Origin: Akkermansiaceae bacterium
GTDB lineage: Bacteria; Verrucomicrobiota; Verrucomicrobiia; Verrucomicrobiales; Akkermansiaceae
NCBI GenBank assembly: GCA_029287105.1
Contig: JARFRT010000562.1
Coordinates: forward strand, 1 to 16,785
Direction: 5' to 3'
Length of the DNA stretch: 16,785 nt
The notes below the pieces were generated by a model. That model did not search any database. It worked only from the letters and a program-made list of their open reading frames with translations, and was not told where the DNA came from. Numbering within the stretch: position 1 is the stretch's first letter; the number at the start of each line of letters is the position of its first letter. Positions 9,459 to 16,785 of this stretch are shown here, piece by piece. Both the position numbers and the translations under genes were made by a program.

Positions 9459-10484
9459 CTACCGATGGTTCTCCACCGTCGGCGGCGTTGTATTCCCCGA
9501 TGCCTGCAATTCCAAGGCCTCCGGATACTCGCGGTAATGCTCCCGCACCGCCCGCGCCACCACCCGCTTGACATCCACGTCCACCTGGCTCCTTGCCCCA
9601 CCAGCTTCCCCATCAGGCAGGGCATCAAGCAAGCGGTCGAGCAGCTTTTCCTGGGGCGCAGGCAACCTGTCCCGCCACGACGCCAGCAACGCCTTATCCA
9701 CATGAGACGGCAACGACCCCATGATACCGACATCGTTCTGGTCATGCACTAACAACCCGGAGGTTGTCCCCCGGTCCAACGTCAGCACCTGGAAAAAATA
9801 CAGGGTGTGGTAGGCGAGTTGTGCCGCCCTTGCCGACGCGGAAATCTCCGAATGAGTAACGATCTCATGGCGCAGAATTGACAAATAGGTATCGGTCACC
9901 GCCCGTCCCAGCGCGTCAGCCAGATCCCGGTCGGCCTGCGCATCGTCCGTCTTATAACCTTCCAGGTAGAAATGCGCCACACCACGGTGCCGTGCCAGTG
10001 CCGGGATATAAAAATACCGTTCGCCCTGCGCTGCCGCCTCCTTATACTGAGCCGGTGCCACCCGCTGCAAACACTGCCGGAATTCCGCCGTATCCGCCTC
10101 ATTCTCAATCGACGGATTCAAATCAGCCATCATCCGCCAGTACCCCCCGCCCCCCTTCATCTCGGTCCAGCTGATATGCATGTGCATCGACGGCGCATGC
10201 GGGTTGCGCGGGTGGATGATCGTCGATAGTGCCGTCGCCGACCCCAGCTTCTTCTCGGGCAGGTCATCATAATGAATCTGGGAAACATTCACCGATGCCC
10301 GGTCGAAAGCCTCATTGTCCCCGCTCGAAAAACGCTTGCCGCCACCGTGCCGCCCCTCGTCCCTCAGCCACGATGCCTTCTCAAACCGTACCCCGGCAGC
10401 GACATCCTCAAGACCCGCGACCAACAAGGCCTGCAGCCCCGAAACAAGTTCCATCGCCCTCTGCGCATCTGATAAGCCTGACAT
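9459..10484 (-). CDS. hemF: Divergent aerobic coproporphyrinogen III oxidase (HemF family)
   Basis: 341 residues. Canonical HemF decarboxylates coproporphyrinogen III to protoporphyrinogen IX using O2, in the cytoplasm. Family landmarks appear in order: FEKASW (34-39) with a Gly-rich turn, FDRASVNVS (60-68), HPRNPHAPSMHMH (91-103), YWRMMADLNPS (115-125), ARHRG (164-168) and LDRGTTSGLL to IMGSLP (236-259). The His in the third block (His101), His166 and the Asp237-Arg238 pair of DRG are kept. The usual HxNxR after NPxAPT is HMHIS, so the Arg is Ser105; WWFGGG is YWRMMA; and the FFDD after HR is FYLEG. This may be an ordinary phylum-specific HemF or a paralogue with changed activity. No Shine-Dalgarno site is seen; Met11 is an alternative start. 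It is upstream of ctaA, consistent with heme supply. Confidence 0.78.
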   Translation of the reverse strand: MSGLSDAQRAMELVSGLQALLVAGLEDVAAGVRFEKASWLRDEGRHGGGKRFSSGDNEAFDRASVNVSQIHYDDLPEKKLGSATALSTIIHPRNPHAPSMHMHISWTEMKGGGGYWRMMADLNPSIENEADTAEFRQCLQRVAPAQYKEAAAQGERYFYIPALARHRGVAHFYLEGYKTDDAQADRDLADALGRAVTDTYLSILRHEIVTHSEISASARAAQLAYHTLYFFQVLTLDRGTTSGLLVHDQNDVGIMGSLPSHVDKALLASWRDRLPAPQEKLLDRLLDALPDGEAGGARSQVDVDVKRVVARAVREHYREYPEALELQASGNTTPPTVENHR

Positions 10485-10613
10485 CGCGCCAAACTAAACA
10501 GTCCCCCCACACACTGCAACCTCCATTACAGCCCGCAGCACAACCTGCCTGCCCGCCGAAAGCCTCGCGCGAAGGCCAGGTGTCCCGGTCCCATTCATCC
10601 CAACCGGCACAGC

Positions 10614-10723
10614 CAGACTCCCAGACTCCCAGACTCCCAGACTCCCAGACTCCCAGACTCCGAGACTCCGAGACTCCCAGACTTCAAGACTTCAAGACTT
10701 CAAGACTACCGACTACCGACTTC
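10614..10723. repeat. 8-bp tandem array 1 (unit NNGACTYC)
   Basis: Twelve 8-base units in perfect register from 10614 to 10709: six CAGACTCC, two GAGACTCC, one CAGACTTC, two AAGACTTC, one AAGACTAC. Two decayed 7-base units (CGACTAC, CGACTTC) follow to 10723. Variants sit in homogeneous blocks, which suggests growth by local duplication. The array lies between hemF and araC and overlaps the last codons and stop of araC. Confidence 0.95.
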
Positions 10724-11553
10724 CTATACCGACTCGGCGTCTGACGATACGCGGATTTAAAATGGCGGTTGAAATTCGCCAGGTTGTTAAACCCTGAGTG
10801 AAACGCGATATCCGCCACCGTCCGGTCGGACTCCAGCAAACTCCTGGCCGCCCGTGCCAGCCGGAGCTTGACCAGATAATCCTGAAAATTCATTCCGAGG
10901 TGCTGTTGGAAAAACCGGCTCAGCGACTGAGGATGCAGCGCCGCCACCCTCGCCGCATCCGCCAGAGTCACCGGCTCACGCCATTGCTCATCGAGAAAAT
11001 TCAGTACGCGCTGCAAGCGCTCGATTTTCTGGATCTTCATTGGCTCCGCATAAACAATGCTCGCAAGACTTTGGCGCCCGCCATCCTCACTCAGGGTGTG
11101 CAACAGAGCGATCAATCGCAGCAGTTGCTGCGGACCATCGGGCGAGCGAAAAATCCGCCGGATCTGCCCGAGCGCGGCCCGCGTTGTGGTCGCGGAAAAG
11201 GTCAGCCCCCGACCGGCCTCATCGAGCAAACGATCAATCTTGGAAAATTCCGCCAGCTTAAAAAAATCCGGGCCAAACAGGTCGCGTTTGAACTGGATCA
11301 CCTTCGCACGCGCACGACCGCGCTGCCAACTCCGGTAATGATGTGGCACATTCGCCCCGACCAGCACCAAATCCCCACGCTCAAATGCCGCAATCGAATC
11401 ACCCACCTGCCGTTGCCCCTCGCATTCCACAATCCAGGTGAGCTCAATCTCCGGATGAAAATGGTAATGATGATCAAACTCGGGCAAATCAATATCCAGA
11501 CAGGTCAATGAACGACCATGCAGCGGCTGGATATTTTCTAGGGTCGGCTTCAT
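10684..11553 (-). CDS. AraC-family transcriptional regulator with cupin sensor domain
   Basis: 289 residues from the ATG at 11553 (MKPTLENIQPLHGRSL). The frame is open further upstream, but that part (MLRRAGLVGKFG and on) is AT-rich leader unlike the family, so it is excluded. Residues about 20-125 form a cupin-type sensing domain (HHYHFHPEIELTWIVE, GDLVLVGANVPHHY). The C-terminal 100 residues are the double helix-turn-helix: EPVTLADAARVAALHPQSLSRFF, then TVADIAFHSGFNNLANFNRHFK and the closing RQTPSRYRK. The inducer is unknown; many such proteins sense sugars or small organic molecules. The last residues, SLEVLKS, and the stop are encoded by the 8-bp array. It is divergent from the ferredoxin gene across a 179-bp gap and is the best candidate regulator of the ferredoxin-P450 genes. 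Confidence 0.9.
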   Translation of the reverse strand: MKPTLENIQPLHGRSLTCLDIDLPEFDHHYHFHPEIELTWIVECEGQRQVGDSIAAFERGDLVLVGANVPHHYRSWQRGRARAKVIQFKRDLFGPDFFKLAEFSKIDRLLDEAGRGLTFSATTTRAALGQIRRIFRSPDGPQQLLRLIALLHTLSEDGGRQSLASIVYAEPMKIQKIERLQRVLNFLDEQWREPVTLADAARVAALHPQSLSRFFQQHLGMNFQDYLVKLRLARAARSLLESDRTVADIAFHSGFNNLANFNRHFKSAYRQTPSRYRKSVVGSLEVLKS

Positions 11554-11732
11554 CGGTGAATTGTTCTCGGAAAAAATGCACGATTGAATAGAAAATGTGA
11601 AGAAAATATCGTATCTGGTGATTCTTCCATTAGTAAGACCCGCCAAAAATTGATATGATCCGAACTTCCCCACGAGTCCCGCACGACGCAGCATTCACTT
11701 CAACGACCCAACAAACCCTCCCGCCTATCACC
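11554..11732. promoter_or_regulatory. Divergent araC/ferredoxin control region
   Basis: 179 bp between the two divergent starts. The 11554-11660 part is AT-rich against GC-rich surroundings. On the plus strand TATGAT (11654-11659) is a plausible -10 for the ferredoxin gene, with only a poor -35 match (TAGTAA, 11631-11636), which would suit activator-dependent transcription. No clear AraC-type direct repeat was identified by eye. Confidence 0.4.
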
Positions 11733-12047
11733 ATGCCCAGGATCACCTTTATCACCTCCGACGGAACAGCCACCGTTGTCGAAAACGCCGATGGCACCGT
11801 GATGGAAATAGCCACCGAAAACAGTATCGCCGGCATCGAAGGTGCCTGCGGCGGCGTCTGCTCGTGCGCCACCTGCCACATCCACGTCCAACCCGAATGG
11901 ATCGATCGCGTCGGGCCACCGGATGAAACCGAACGGGATATGCTCGAATTCGAAGAAGCGACCCACCCCGGAAGCCGCCTCAGCTGCCAAATCGAACTCA
12001 CCCCCGACCTCGACGGCCTCACCGTAGAAGTCGCCCCACTCCAATAA
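11733..12047 (+). CDS. [2Fe-2S] ferredoxin, adrenodoxin/putidaredoxin type
   Basis: 104 residues from the ATG at 11733 (MPRITFITSDG), the normal start for this family. The frame is open to 11655, but that extension is not ferredoxin-like. The cluster ligands are Cys39, Cys45, Cys48 and Cys85 (GACGGVCSCATCHIHV and RLSCQI), spaced C-x5-C-x2-C-x36-C, nearly identical to putidaredoxin. An extra Cys43 lies inside the loop. The acidic stretch around 64-75 (DETERDMLEFEE) is where such ferredoxins dock their partners. It is a soluble one-electron carrier. The P450 gene follows after an 8-bp repeat array, so electron delivery to that P450 is the likely role. No ferredoxin reductase is nearby, so that must be shared from elsewhere. 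An ISC-type ferredoxin is the alternative, but no isc genes are adjacent. Confidence 0.93.
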   Translation: MPRITFITSDGTATVVENADGTVMEIATENSIAGIEGACGGVCSCATCHIHVQPEWIDRVGPPDETERDMLEFEEATHPGSRLSCQIELTPDLDGLTVEVAPLQ

Positions 12048-12061
12048 ACGCAGCCCCCCCT

Positions 12062-12205
12062 CCGACTCCCCGACTCCCCGACTCCCCGACTCCAAGACTC
12101 CAAGACTCCAAGACTCCAAGACTCCAAGACTCCAAGACTTCAAGACTTCAAGACTTCAAGACTTCAAGACTTCAAGACTTCCCGACTTCCCGACTTCAAG
12201 ACTCC
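12062..12205. repeat. 8-bp tandem array 2 (unit NNGACTYC)
   Basis: Eighteen 8-base units in perfect register: four CCGACTCC, five AAGACTCC, six AAGACTTC, two CCGACTTC, one AAGACTCC. It fills almost the whole gap between the ferredoxin stop (12047) and the P450 start (12213). It has the same unit and orientation as the array at 10614. Homogeneous blocks of variants again suggest local duplication. It leaves only seven bases before the P450 ATG, so the array is the 5' leader of that gene. Confidence 0.97.
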
Positions 12206-12212
12206 AAAACCC

Positions 12213-13358
<1,146 letters not shown>

Positions 13359-13451
13359 CCGTTAGCAAACAAACCCAACCGCCCCCTTGATTCATCCCCA
13401 GATTCCTGTAAAACCCACCTGAACGCTCAAACCAAGTAACATCAACCCATT

Positions 13452-13814
13452 ATGACCACGCAAGACACCTGCTGCACCATCGTCCCCTACTTCAACGTCC
13501 AGGACGGCCAACTTGACACCTTCAAAGCCCTCTGCACCCGACTCATCAGCCAAACCCAGGAAGAACCGGGGTGCCTCTACTACGGCTTTAGCTTCGCCGG
13601 GAACACCGTCCACTGCCGCGAAGGCTACGTCAATGCCGATGCCCTGCTCACCCACATCCAGGCCGTTGGCCCGATGATTGAGGAAGCCCTCGAGATCTCC
13701 GAGATCGCACGCCTCGAAGTCCATGGTCCCGAGGCTGAACTCGCCCAACTCAAAGAAGCCCTCGCCGGTCTCAACCCGCAGTACTTCGCCCTCGAATGCG
13801 GGTTTCGCCGGTAG
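13452..13814 (+). CDS. Small ABM-domain (antibiotic biosynthesis monooxygenase-like) protein
   Basis: 120 residues with a single dimeric ferredoxin-like alpha/beta domain: CTIVPYFNV, the helix QLDTFKALCTRLISQTQEEPGC, then LYYGFSFAGNTVHCREGYVNADALLTHI. The EPGC...Y...F and REGY...A...H pattern is that of YgiN-like quinol monooxygenases and related cofactor-free proteins. Residues after about 85 form a tail not typical of the shortest members. Activity is uncertain, since many ABM proteins have no proven reaction. It follows the P450 on the same strand and may act on the same compound, or remove a reactive quinol-like product; this is inference. Two vicinal cysteines (CC, 7-8) are near the N-terminus. 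It converges on the outer-membrane protein gene, which has a terminator between. Confidence 0.75.
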   Translation: MTTQDTCCTIVPYFNVQDGQLDTFKALCTRLISQTQEEPGCLYYGFSFAGNTVHCREGYVNADALLTHIQAVGPMIEEALEISEIARLEVHGPEAELAQLKEALAGLNPQYFALECGFRR

Positions 13815-13845
13815 ATCCCGGCTGCCTCGTCAATCCGGACACCAG

Positions 13846-13886
13846 AAACAAAAAAAGCCCGGCTCGCATCAAAGCAAGCCGGGCTT
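13846..13886 (-). terminator. Rho-independent terminator for the outer-membrane protein gene
   Basis: AAGCCCGGCT (13855-13864) pairs perfectly with AGCCGGGCTT (13877-13886), 10 bp, across a 12-base loop that can add GC pairs. On the minus strand the stem is followed by seven T, then GTTT. It lies 26 bases past that gene's stop. The plus-strand side has no good T-tract, so it mainly serves the minus strand. Confidence 0.9.
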
Positions 13887-13911
13887 GGATTTAAATCGAT
13901 TCAATTCTGAA

Positions 13912-14685
13912 TTAGAATTGAACAGCGGCTCTCACACCGAAGATGAATTCGGAATCTTCTGCAAGACCAGGCACAAGGGCGGAGGCATCGAGAGCGTCGA
14001 ATCCTTCGCTATAGGTAACAAAAGGAGTGACGGTCAGGTTATCAGTAGCCTGGAATGGAAGACCCACAGTGATGTAGGCGTGGTTCCAGTCGCTACCGGT
14101 TCCAATGATGTTGTCCCAGTAGTCAAAGGAGTATGAGACTCCCACCGTGACATCAACCTTGGCTGTTTCGCAAAGATCCCATGCCATGTTCCAGCTGAGC
14201 TCGGCATAAGTGCCGTCAAGCAGCCCGATATCATGGACAATGCTAAGGTTCAGGTTACCATCTGTCAGCGGGCACTTGGTGCCGATGTTCAGATAGATCT
14301 CATCGGTGTCAAGGCCACTGATCAATGCATTACTCAGCTCCTGATACTGGTAGCCCAGCTCAAGGGTGTAACATTCAGCCGTGTAACGAAGACCTGCGCG
14401 ATAACGGTTGTGGTCGACGCTGGTATCGGTCAGGGTGTTAATGTTAGCCCCTGCTACCAATGACACCTGGTCATTCAACCCGTAACTCAGGTCAAGTGCG
14501 GTATCAAATGTGTTGTCCGTGTCAGCACCATTGAGAAGGAGCCCCGCGGCATCCGAGAGGATTCCGTTTGCACCACGGTAGTTGAACTGACTGTTGTAGG
14601 TAAGGCTAAGTTCACCTTCGAGTCCGGCGTAGGCTGGGGCGGCAAGCGCGATGGCTGCGGCTCCTGCAATCATTGTTTTTTTCAT
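13912..14685 (-). CDS. Outer-membrane beta-barrel protein (putative porin type)
   Basis: 257 residues from MKKTMIAGAAAIALAAPAYA, a clean signal peptide cleaved after AYA (residue 20). The frame has an ATG 12 codons further up, but the signal peptide sets the start at 14685. The mature protein is a series of alternating amphipathic strands with aromatic girdle residues (LEGELSLTYNSQFNYRG, YRAGLRYTAECYTLELGYQY, VDVTVGVSYSFDYW, HAYITVGLPF, LTVTPFVTYSEGF, FIFGVRAAVQF), separated by acidic, Asn/Thr-rich turns. It ends in Phe, the usual Bam-recognition residue. About 10-12 strands are likely, a small pore or adhesin-like barrel. A conserved gene name is not assigned; the TorF-type putative porin family is the nearest by look. 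Two palindromes lie within 105 bases upstream. Confidence 0.8.
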   Translation of the reverse strand: MKKTMIAGAAAIALAAPAYAGLEGELSLTYNSQFNYRGANGILSDAAGLLLNGADTDNTFDTALDLSYGLNDQVSLVAGANINTLTDTSVDHNRYRAGLRYTAECYTLELGYQYQELSNALISGLDTDEIYLNIGTKCPLTDGNLNLSIVHDIGLLDGTYAELSWNMAWDLCETAKVDVTVGVSYSFDYWDNIIGTGSDWNHAYITVGLPFQATDNLTVTPFVTYSEGFDALDASALVPGLAEDSEFIFGVRAAVQF

Positions 14686-14752
14686 AGTTTGTCTGGTTAT
14701 TGGGTTGGTTGTTGTTATCAAACAAGAAGGATTTCCTGCTCAATTACGAAGC

Positions 14753-14771
14753 GTCTAATTGCTAGTTAGAC
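14753..14771. promoter_or_regulatory. Palindrome upstream of the outer-membrane protein gene (proximal)
   Basis: GTCTAA (14753-14758) and TTAGAC (14766-14771), a 6-bp perfect inverted repeat with a 7-base spacer, 68 bases before the ATG at 14685. No T-run follows on either strand, so an operator is more likely than a terminator. Confidence 0.4.
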
Positions 14772-14787
14772 AACTTACAACTCTCAC

Positions 14788-14805
14788 TGTGACGTTTTCG
14801 TCACA
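14788..14805. promoter_or_regulatory. Palindrome TGTGACG-N4-CGTCACA (distal)
   Basis: TGTGACG (14788-14794) and CGTCACA (14799-14805), 7-bp perfect arms around TTTT. It holds TGTGA-N8-TCACA half-sites like those of CRP/FNR-family regulators, but with 8 rather than 6 spacer bases. On the plus strand five T follow, so it could instead be a terminator, though no plus-strand gene precedes it. It lies between the putA stop and the outer-membrane protein gene. Confidence 0.45.
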
Positions 14806-14851
14806 TTTTTCAAGACAAAACTTAAGAAATGTTGATTATCTACATCCCCTA

Positions 14852-16785
14852 TCAACCTGCCAGTTCATTCAAAATCGTGTTGGCGGAGGGGATGATGTTG
14901 CCATAACGGTGGGTGGTTTCACTAACAGCCTGCTCGCGCAGGCAGGCGAGGAGTTCAAGTCGGCCATTGGCCAGTGGGGTGGCGGTGATGGTCTGGAGGA
15001 ATGCATCGTTAGCCGCCCTCTGGAGTTCGGTGTCGGGTGACAGGACACGGAGGATCCCGTAGTTAGAAGCGCAGGCCGGGAGTCGCGCGATGAGCGTCTC
15101 CTGACTTTCCTCGATCACGGGGCAGGGCAATGCCTTGGTGAGGTCGTTCTGTTGTTCCACGCTGATATCGATCTCGGTACCGCAGGTTGCCGCGGCCAGG
15201 CAGACCTGGGCAAGTTGCAGGTCGCTCATCCCCGAAGCGCGCAGGAGGATGCGGCCGTGGGCGCGGTAGCGGAAGTGGTTGCTCTCCCCGTGGAGCTGTG
15301 ACGGGTCGTGTTCGATGGAGAACTCGTCCTTCCACCAACGGGCGTAGCTACCGGCCGAGGCTTGCAGGGCTGCCACCTGTTCGGGCAGGGATTTGGACAC
15401 ACAGTCCAGAAGAGGTTCGACCGTCGTGCTGACGCTTTCCGTTTCCTTGGGAAGGTCATCTTCCGACCACGTCGCCATGAGCGCAACGTAGTTCGGCCCG
15501 CCCGCCTTGGCAGCGGGGCCGAAGCAGGATTTCTTCCATCCGCCAAACGGCTGGCGCTGCACGATGGCACCGGTCGTGCTGCGGTTGATGTAGGCGTTGC
15601 CCACTTCCACCCGCTCGCGCCAGATGGCGATCTCGCGGGCGTCAAGGGTATGGATGCCTCCGGTGAGACCGAAGTCCGAGCCGTTTTGAATACGGATGGC
15701 GTGGTCGAGGTCGTTGGCACGGACAAGACCGAGCACCGGACCAAAACACTCGGTGTGGCGGTACCAGCTGTCGGGTGCGACGCCGAGTTTGATGCCGGGC
15801 GACCAGAGGCATGGGTTGTTATCGATCATGGCCGGCTCCAGCAACCAGGTCTCGCCATCATCAAGGGTCGTCAGACCGCGCTCGAGGTCGGCGTCCGGCT
15901 TGTGGATAACCGGGGTGACGATGGATGCGGGGTCCGAGGAGGGGCCGACCTTCAGGCTGGCGGCGGCGTCTCGGAGTTGGCGCATGAACGAGGGGTCGTC
16001 ATAGAGGTCGCCCTCGATGATGGCCAGTGAGGCGGCCGAGCATTTCTGGCCGGCGTGGCCGAAGGCGCTCTTGACGAGGTCCTTCACCGCCTGGTCGGGG
16101 TCGGCGGCCGAGGTGATGACCAGCGAATTTTTCCCGCTGGTTTCGGCAAAGAGCCGCATTTCAGGTTTCCAGTCCTGGAACATGCGCGCGGTGGCGTAAC
16201 CGCCGGTCAGGATGACGCCCGACGTCCGGTCATCGCTGATGAGTTGCTGGCCGGCACTGCGGTCGGCGCACATCACGAACTGCAGCACCTCTTTCGGGAT
16301 CCCGGCTTTCCAGAGCAACTTCACCATTTCCCAGGATGTCAGCACCGCCTCGGAGGCAGGTTTAAGAATCACGGTATTTCCCGCCATCAGCGCCGCGAGC
16401 ACACTGCCGCAGGGAATGGCAAAGGGGAAGTTCCACGGAGGCGTAACCACGATGGTTCCGAGTGCCTTGCTCCGCGTGCCATCAAAAAATGCCGGATTGC
16501 TCATGCTGTCGGCATAGTAGTTGGCGAAGTCGATGGCTTCGCTGACTTCACCATCGGCTTCGGGTGCCGCCTTGCCACCGTCCAGCATGGTGGCGGCGAT
16601 GCATTGTCCACGGGCATTGGCGAGTTCAACTGCCACCTGTTTGAGGATCATGCTCCGCTCATCGATGCTCCGGGCCTCCCAGGCGGGTTGGGCATCGACG
16701 GCGCACTGGAGAGCGCGTTCAATGCCATCGGCATCGGTGCCACTGAACCGGTAGGCCTCGTTTTCCGGGCAGGACGGGTCACGCC
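14852..16785 (-). CDS. putA: PutA: P5C dehydrogenase and C-terminal domain of bifunctional proline utilisation enzyme, 5' end outside window
   Basis: The frame is open to the window edge and continues beyond; the ATG at 16651 is internal, since aldehyde-dehydrogenase sequence (AWEARSIDERSMILKQ) precedes it. The domain oxidises glutamate semialdehyde (from P5C) to glutamate with NAD+. Seen: the cofactor segment VVTPPWNFPFAIPCG, VILKPASEAVLTSW, the Glu loop AETSGKNSLVITSAAD, the nucleophile in AFGHAGQKCSAASLAI (Cys codon 16040-16042), the ECFGPVLG loop and the QPFGGWKKSCFG closing segment. About 200 more residues follow (WKDEFSIEHDPSQLHGESNHFRYR to LELLACLREQAVSETTHRYG). This matches the C-terminal domain and conserved terminal motif of long bifunctional PutA, so the proline dehydrogenase half should lie upstream. 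A monofunctional enzyme with this tail is the alternative. Confidence 0.9.
   Translation of the reverse strand, partial: RDPSCPENEAYRFSGTDADGIERALQCAVDAQPAWEARSIDERSMILKQVAVELANARGQCIAATMLDGGKAAPEADGEVSEAIDFANYYADSMSNPAFFDGTRSKALGTIVVTPPWNFPFAIPCGSVLAALMAGNTVILKPASEAVLTSWEMVKLLWKAGIPKEVLQFVMCADRSAGQQLISDDRTSGVILTGGYATARMFQDWKPEMRLFAETSGKNSLVITSAADPDQAVKDLVKSAFGHAGQKCSAASLAIIEGDLYDDPSFMRQLRDAAASLKVGPSSDPASIVTPVIHKPDADLERGLTTLDDGETWLLEPAMIDNNPCLWSPGIKLGVAPDSWYRHTECFGPVLGLVRANDLDHAIRIQNGSDFGLTGGIHTLDAREIAIWRERVEVGNAYINRSTTGAIVQRQPFGGWKKSCFGPAAKAGGPNYVALMATWSEDDLPKETESVSTTVEPLLDCVSKSLPEQVAALQASAGSYARWWKDEFSIEHDPSQLHGESNHFRYRAHGRILLRASGMSDLQLAQVCLAAATCGTEIDISVEQQNDLTKALPCPVIEESQETLIARLPACASNYGILRVLSPDTELQRAANDAFLQTITATPLANGRLELLACLREQAVSETTHRYGNIIPSANTILNELAG

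Noticed and set aside
9251..9745. Minus-strand frame across the end of hemF and the inverted repeat (with RGHSCPL).
   Set aside because: It overlaps hemF in another frame on the same strand and has no domain; its tail is only the translated repeat.
10561..10577. GC-rich hairpin (GCCTCGCGCGAAGGC) upstream of hemF as a terminator or attenuator.
   Set aside because: The stem is short and imperfect and no T-tract follows on either strand.
11630..12143. Minus-strand open frames with repeats such as ESWSLGVLE antisense to the ferredoxin, and a similar one antisense to the P450.
   Set aside because: They are translations of the 8-bp array, which is open in all frames for the NNGACTCC variants, joined to shadow frames of real genes.
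10614..12205. CRISPR array.
   Set aside because: The units are 8 bases, contiguous, with no unique spacers and no cas genes.
14788..14805. A canonical CRP binding site.
   Set aside because: The half-sites are TGTGA and TCACA but the spacer is 8 rather than 6 bases, so it is kept only as an unassigned palindrome.

Overview
The window looks like chromosomal DNA of a Gram-negative, aerobic, polysaccharide-degrading bacterium, most likely a member of Verrucomicrobiota (order Verrucomicrobiales). That placement is an inference. It rests on high GC outside the gene gaps, few clear Shine-Dalgarno sites, a secreted GH115 enzyme outside any Sus-type locus, a beta-barrel protein ending in Phe, and a type of short 8-bp intergenic array I recall from that phylum. 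No rRNA, tRNA, CRISPR array, transposase or phage gene is visible.

Layout. (a) 1-1613: 3' part of an exported endonuclease/exonuclease/phosphatase (EEP) family protein, convergent with a thioredoxin-fold protein that has lost its CXXC cysteines. (b) 1821-5068: hisS and aspS, co-directional with a 55-bp gap, closed by a strong intrinsic terminator. The AspRS carries the His of a non-discriminating enzyme. (c) 5216-8152: a secreted GH115 xylan alpha-glucuronidase with its own ribosome site. (d) 8184-10484, minus strand: heme A synthase (ctaA/COX15 type) behind a divergent HemF-like coproporphyrinogen oxidase, with a repeat-rich gap between them. (e) 10684-13814: an AraC-type regulator divergent from a [2Fe-2S] ferredoxin, then a cytochrome P450 and a small ABM-domain protein, which looks like a regulated oxidation module. 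(f) 13912-16785, minus strand: an outer-membrane beta-barrel protein and the 3' part of putA, the bifunctional proline-catabolic enzyme.

How they work together. The ferredoxin has the putidaredoxin cysteine spacing and lies just upstream of the P450, so it is the obvious electron donor; no ferredoxin reductase is present here. The AraC regulator is the natural candidate to control the pair. ctaA and hemF both belong to heme supply and fit aerobic respiration.

The most unusual structure is a pair of 8-bp tandem arrays (unit NNGACTYC, 12 and 18 units in perfect register) in the same orientation, bracketing the araC-ferredoxin segment. The first array runs into the araC gene and supplies its last codons and stop. 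The hemF-ctaA gap holds three further repeat types. I found no clearly new multi-gene system. The best leads are the repeat-bracketed P450/ferredoxin/AraC module and the HemF-like protein that lacks a conserved active-site Arg.
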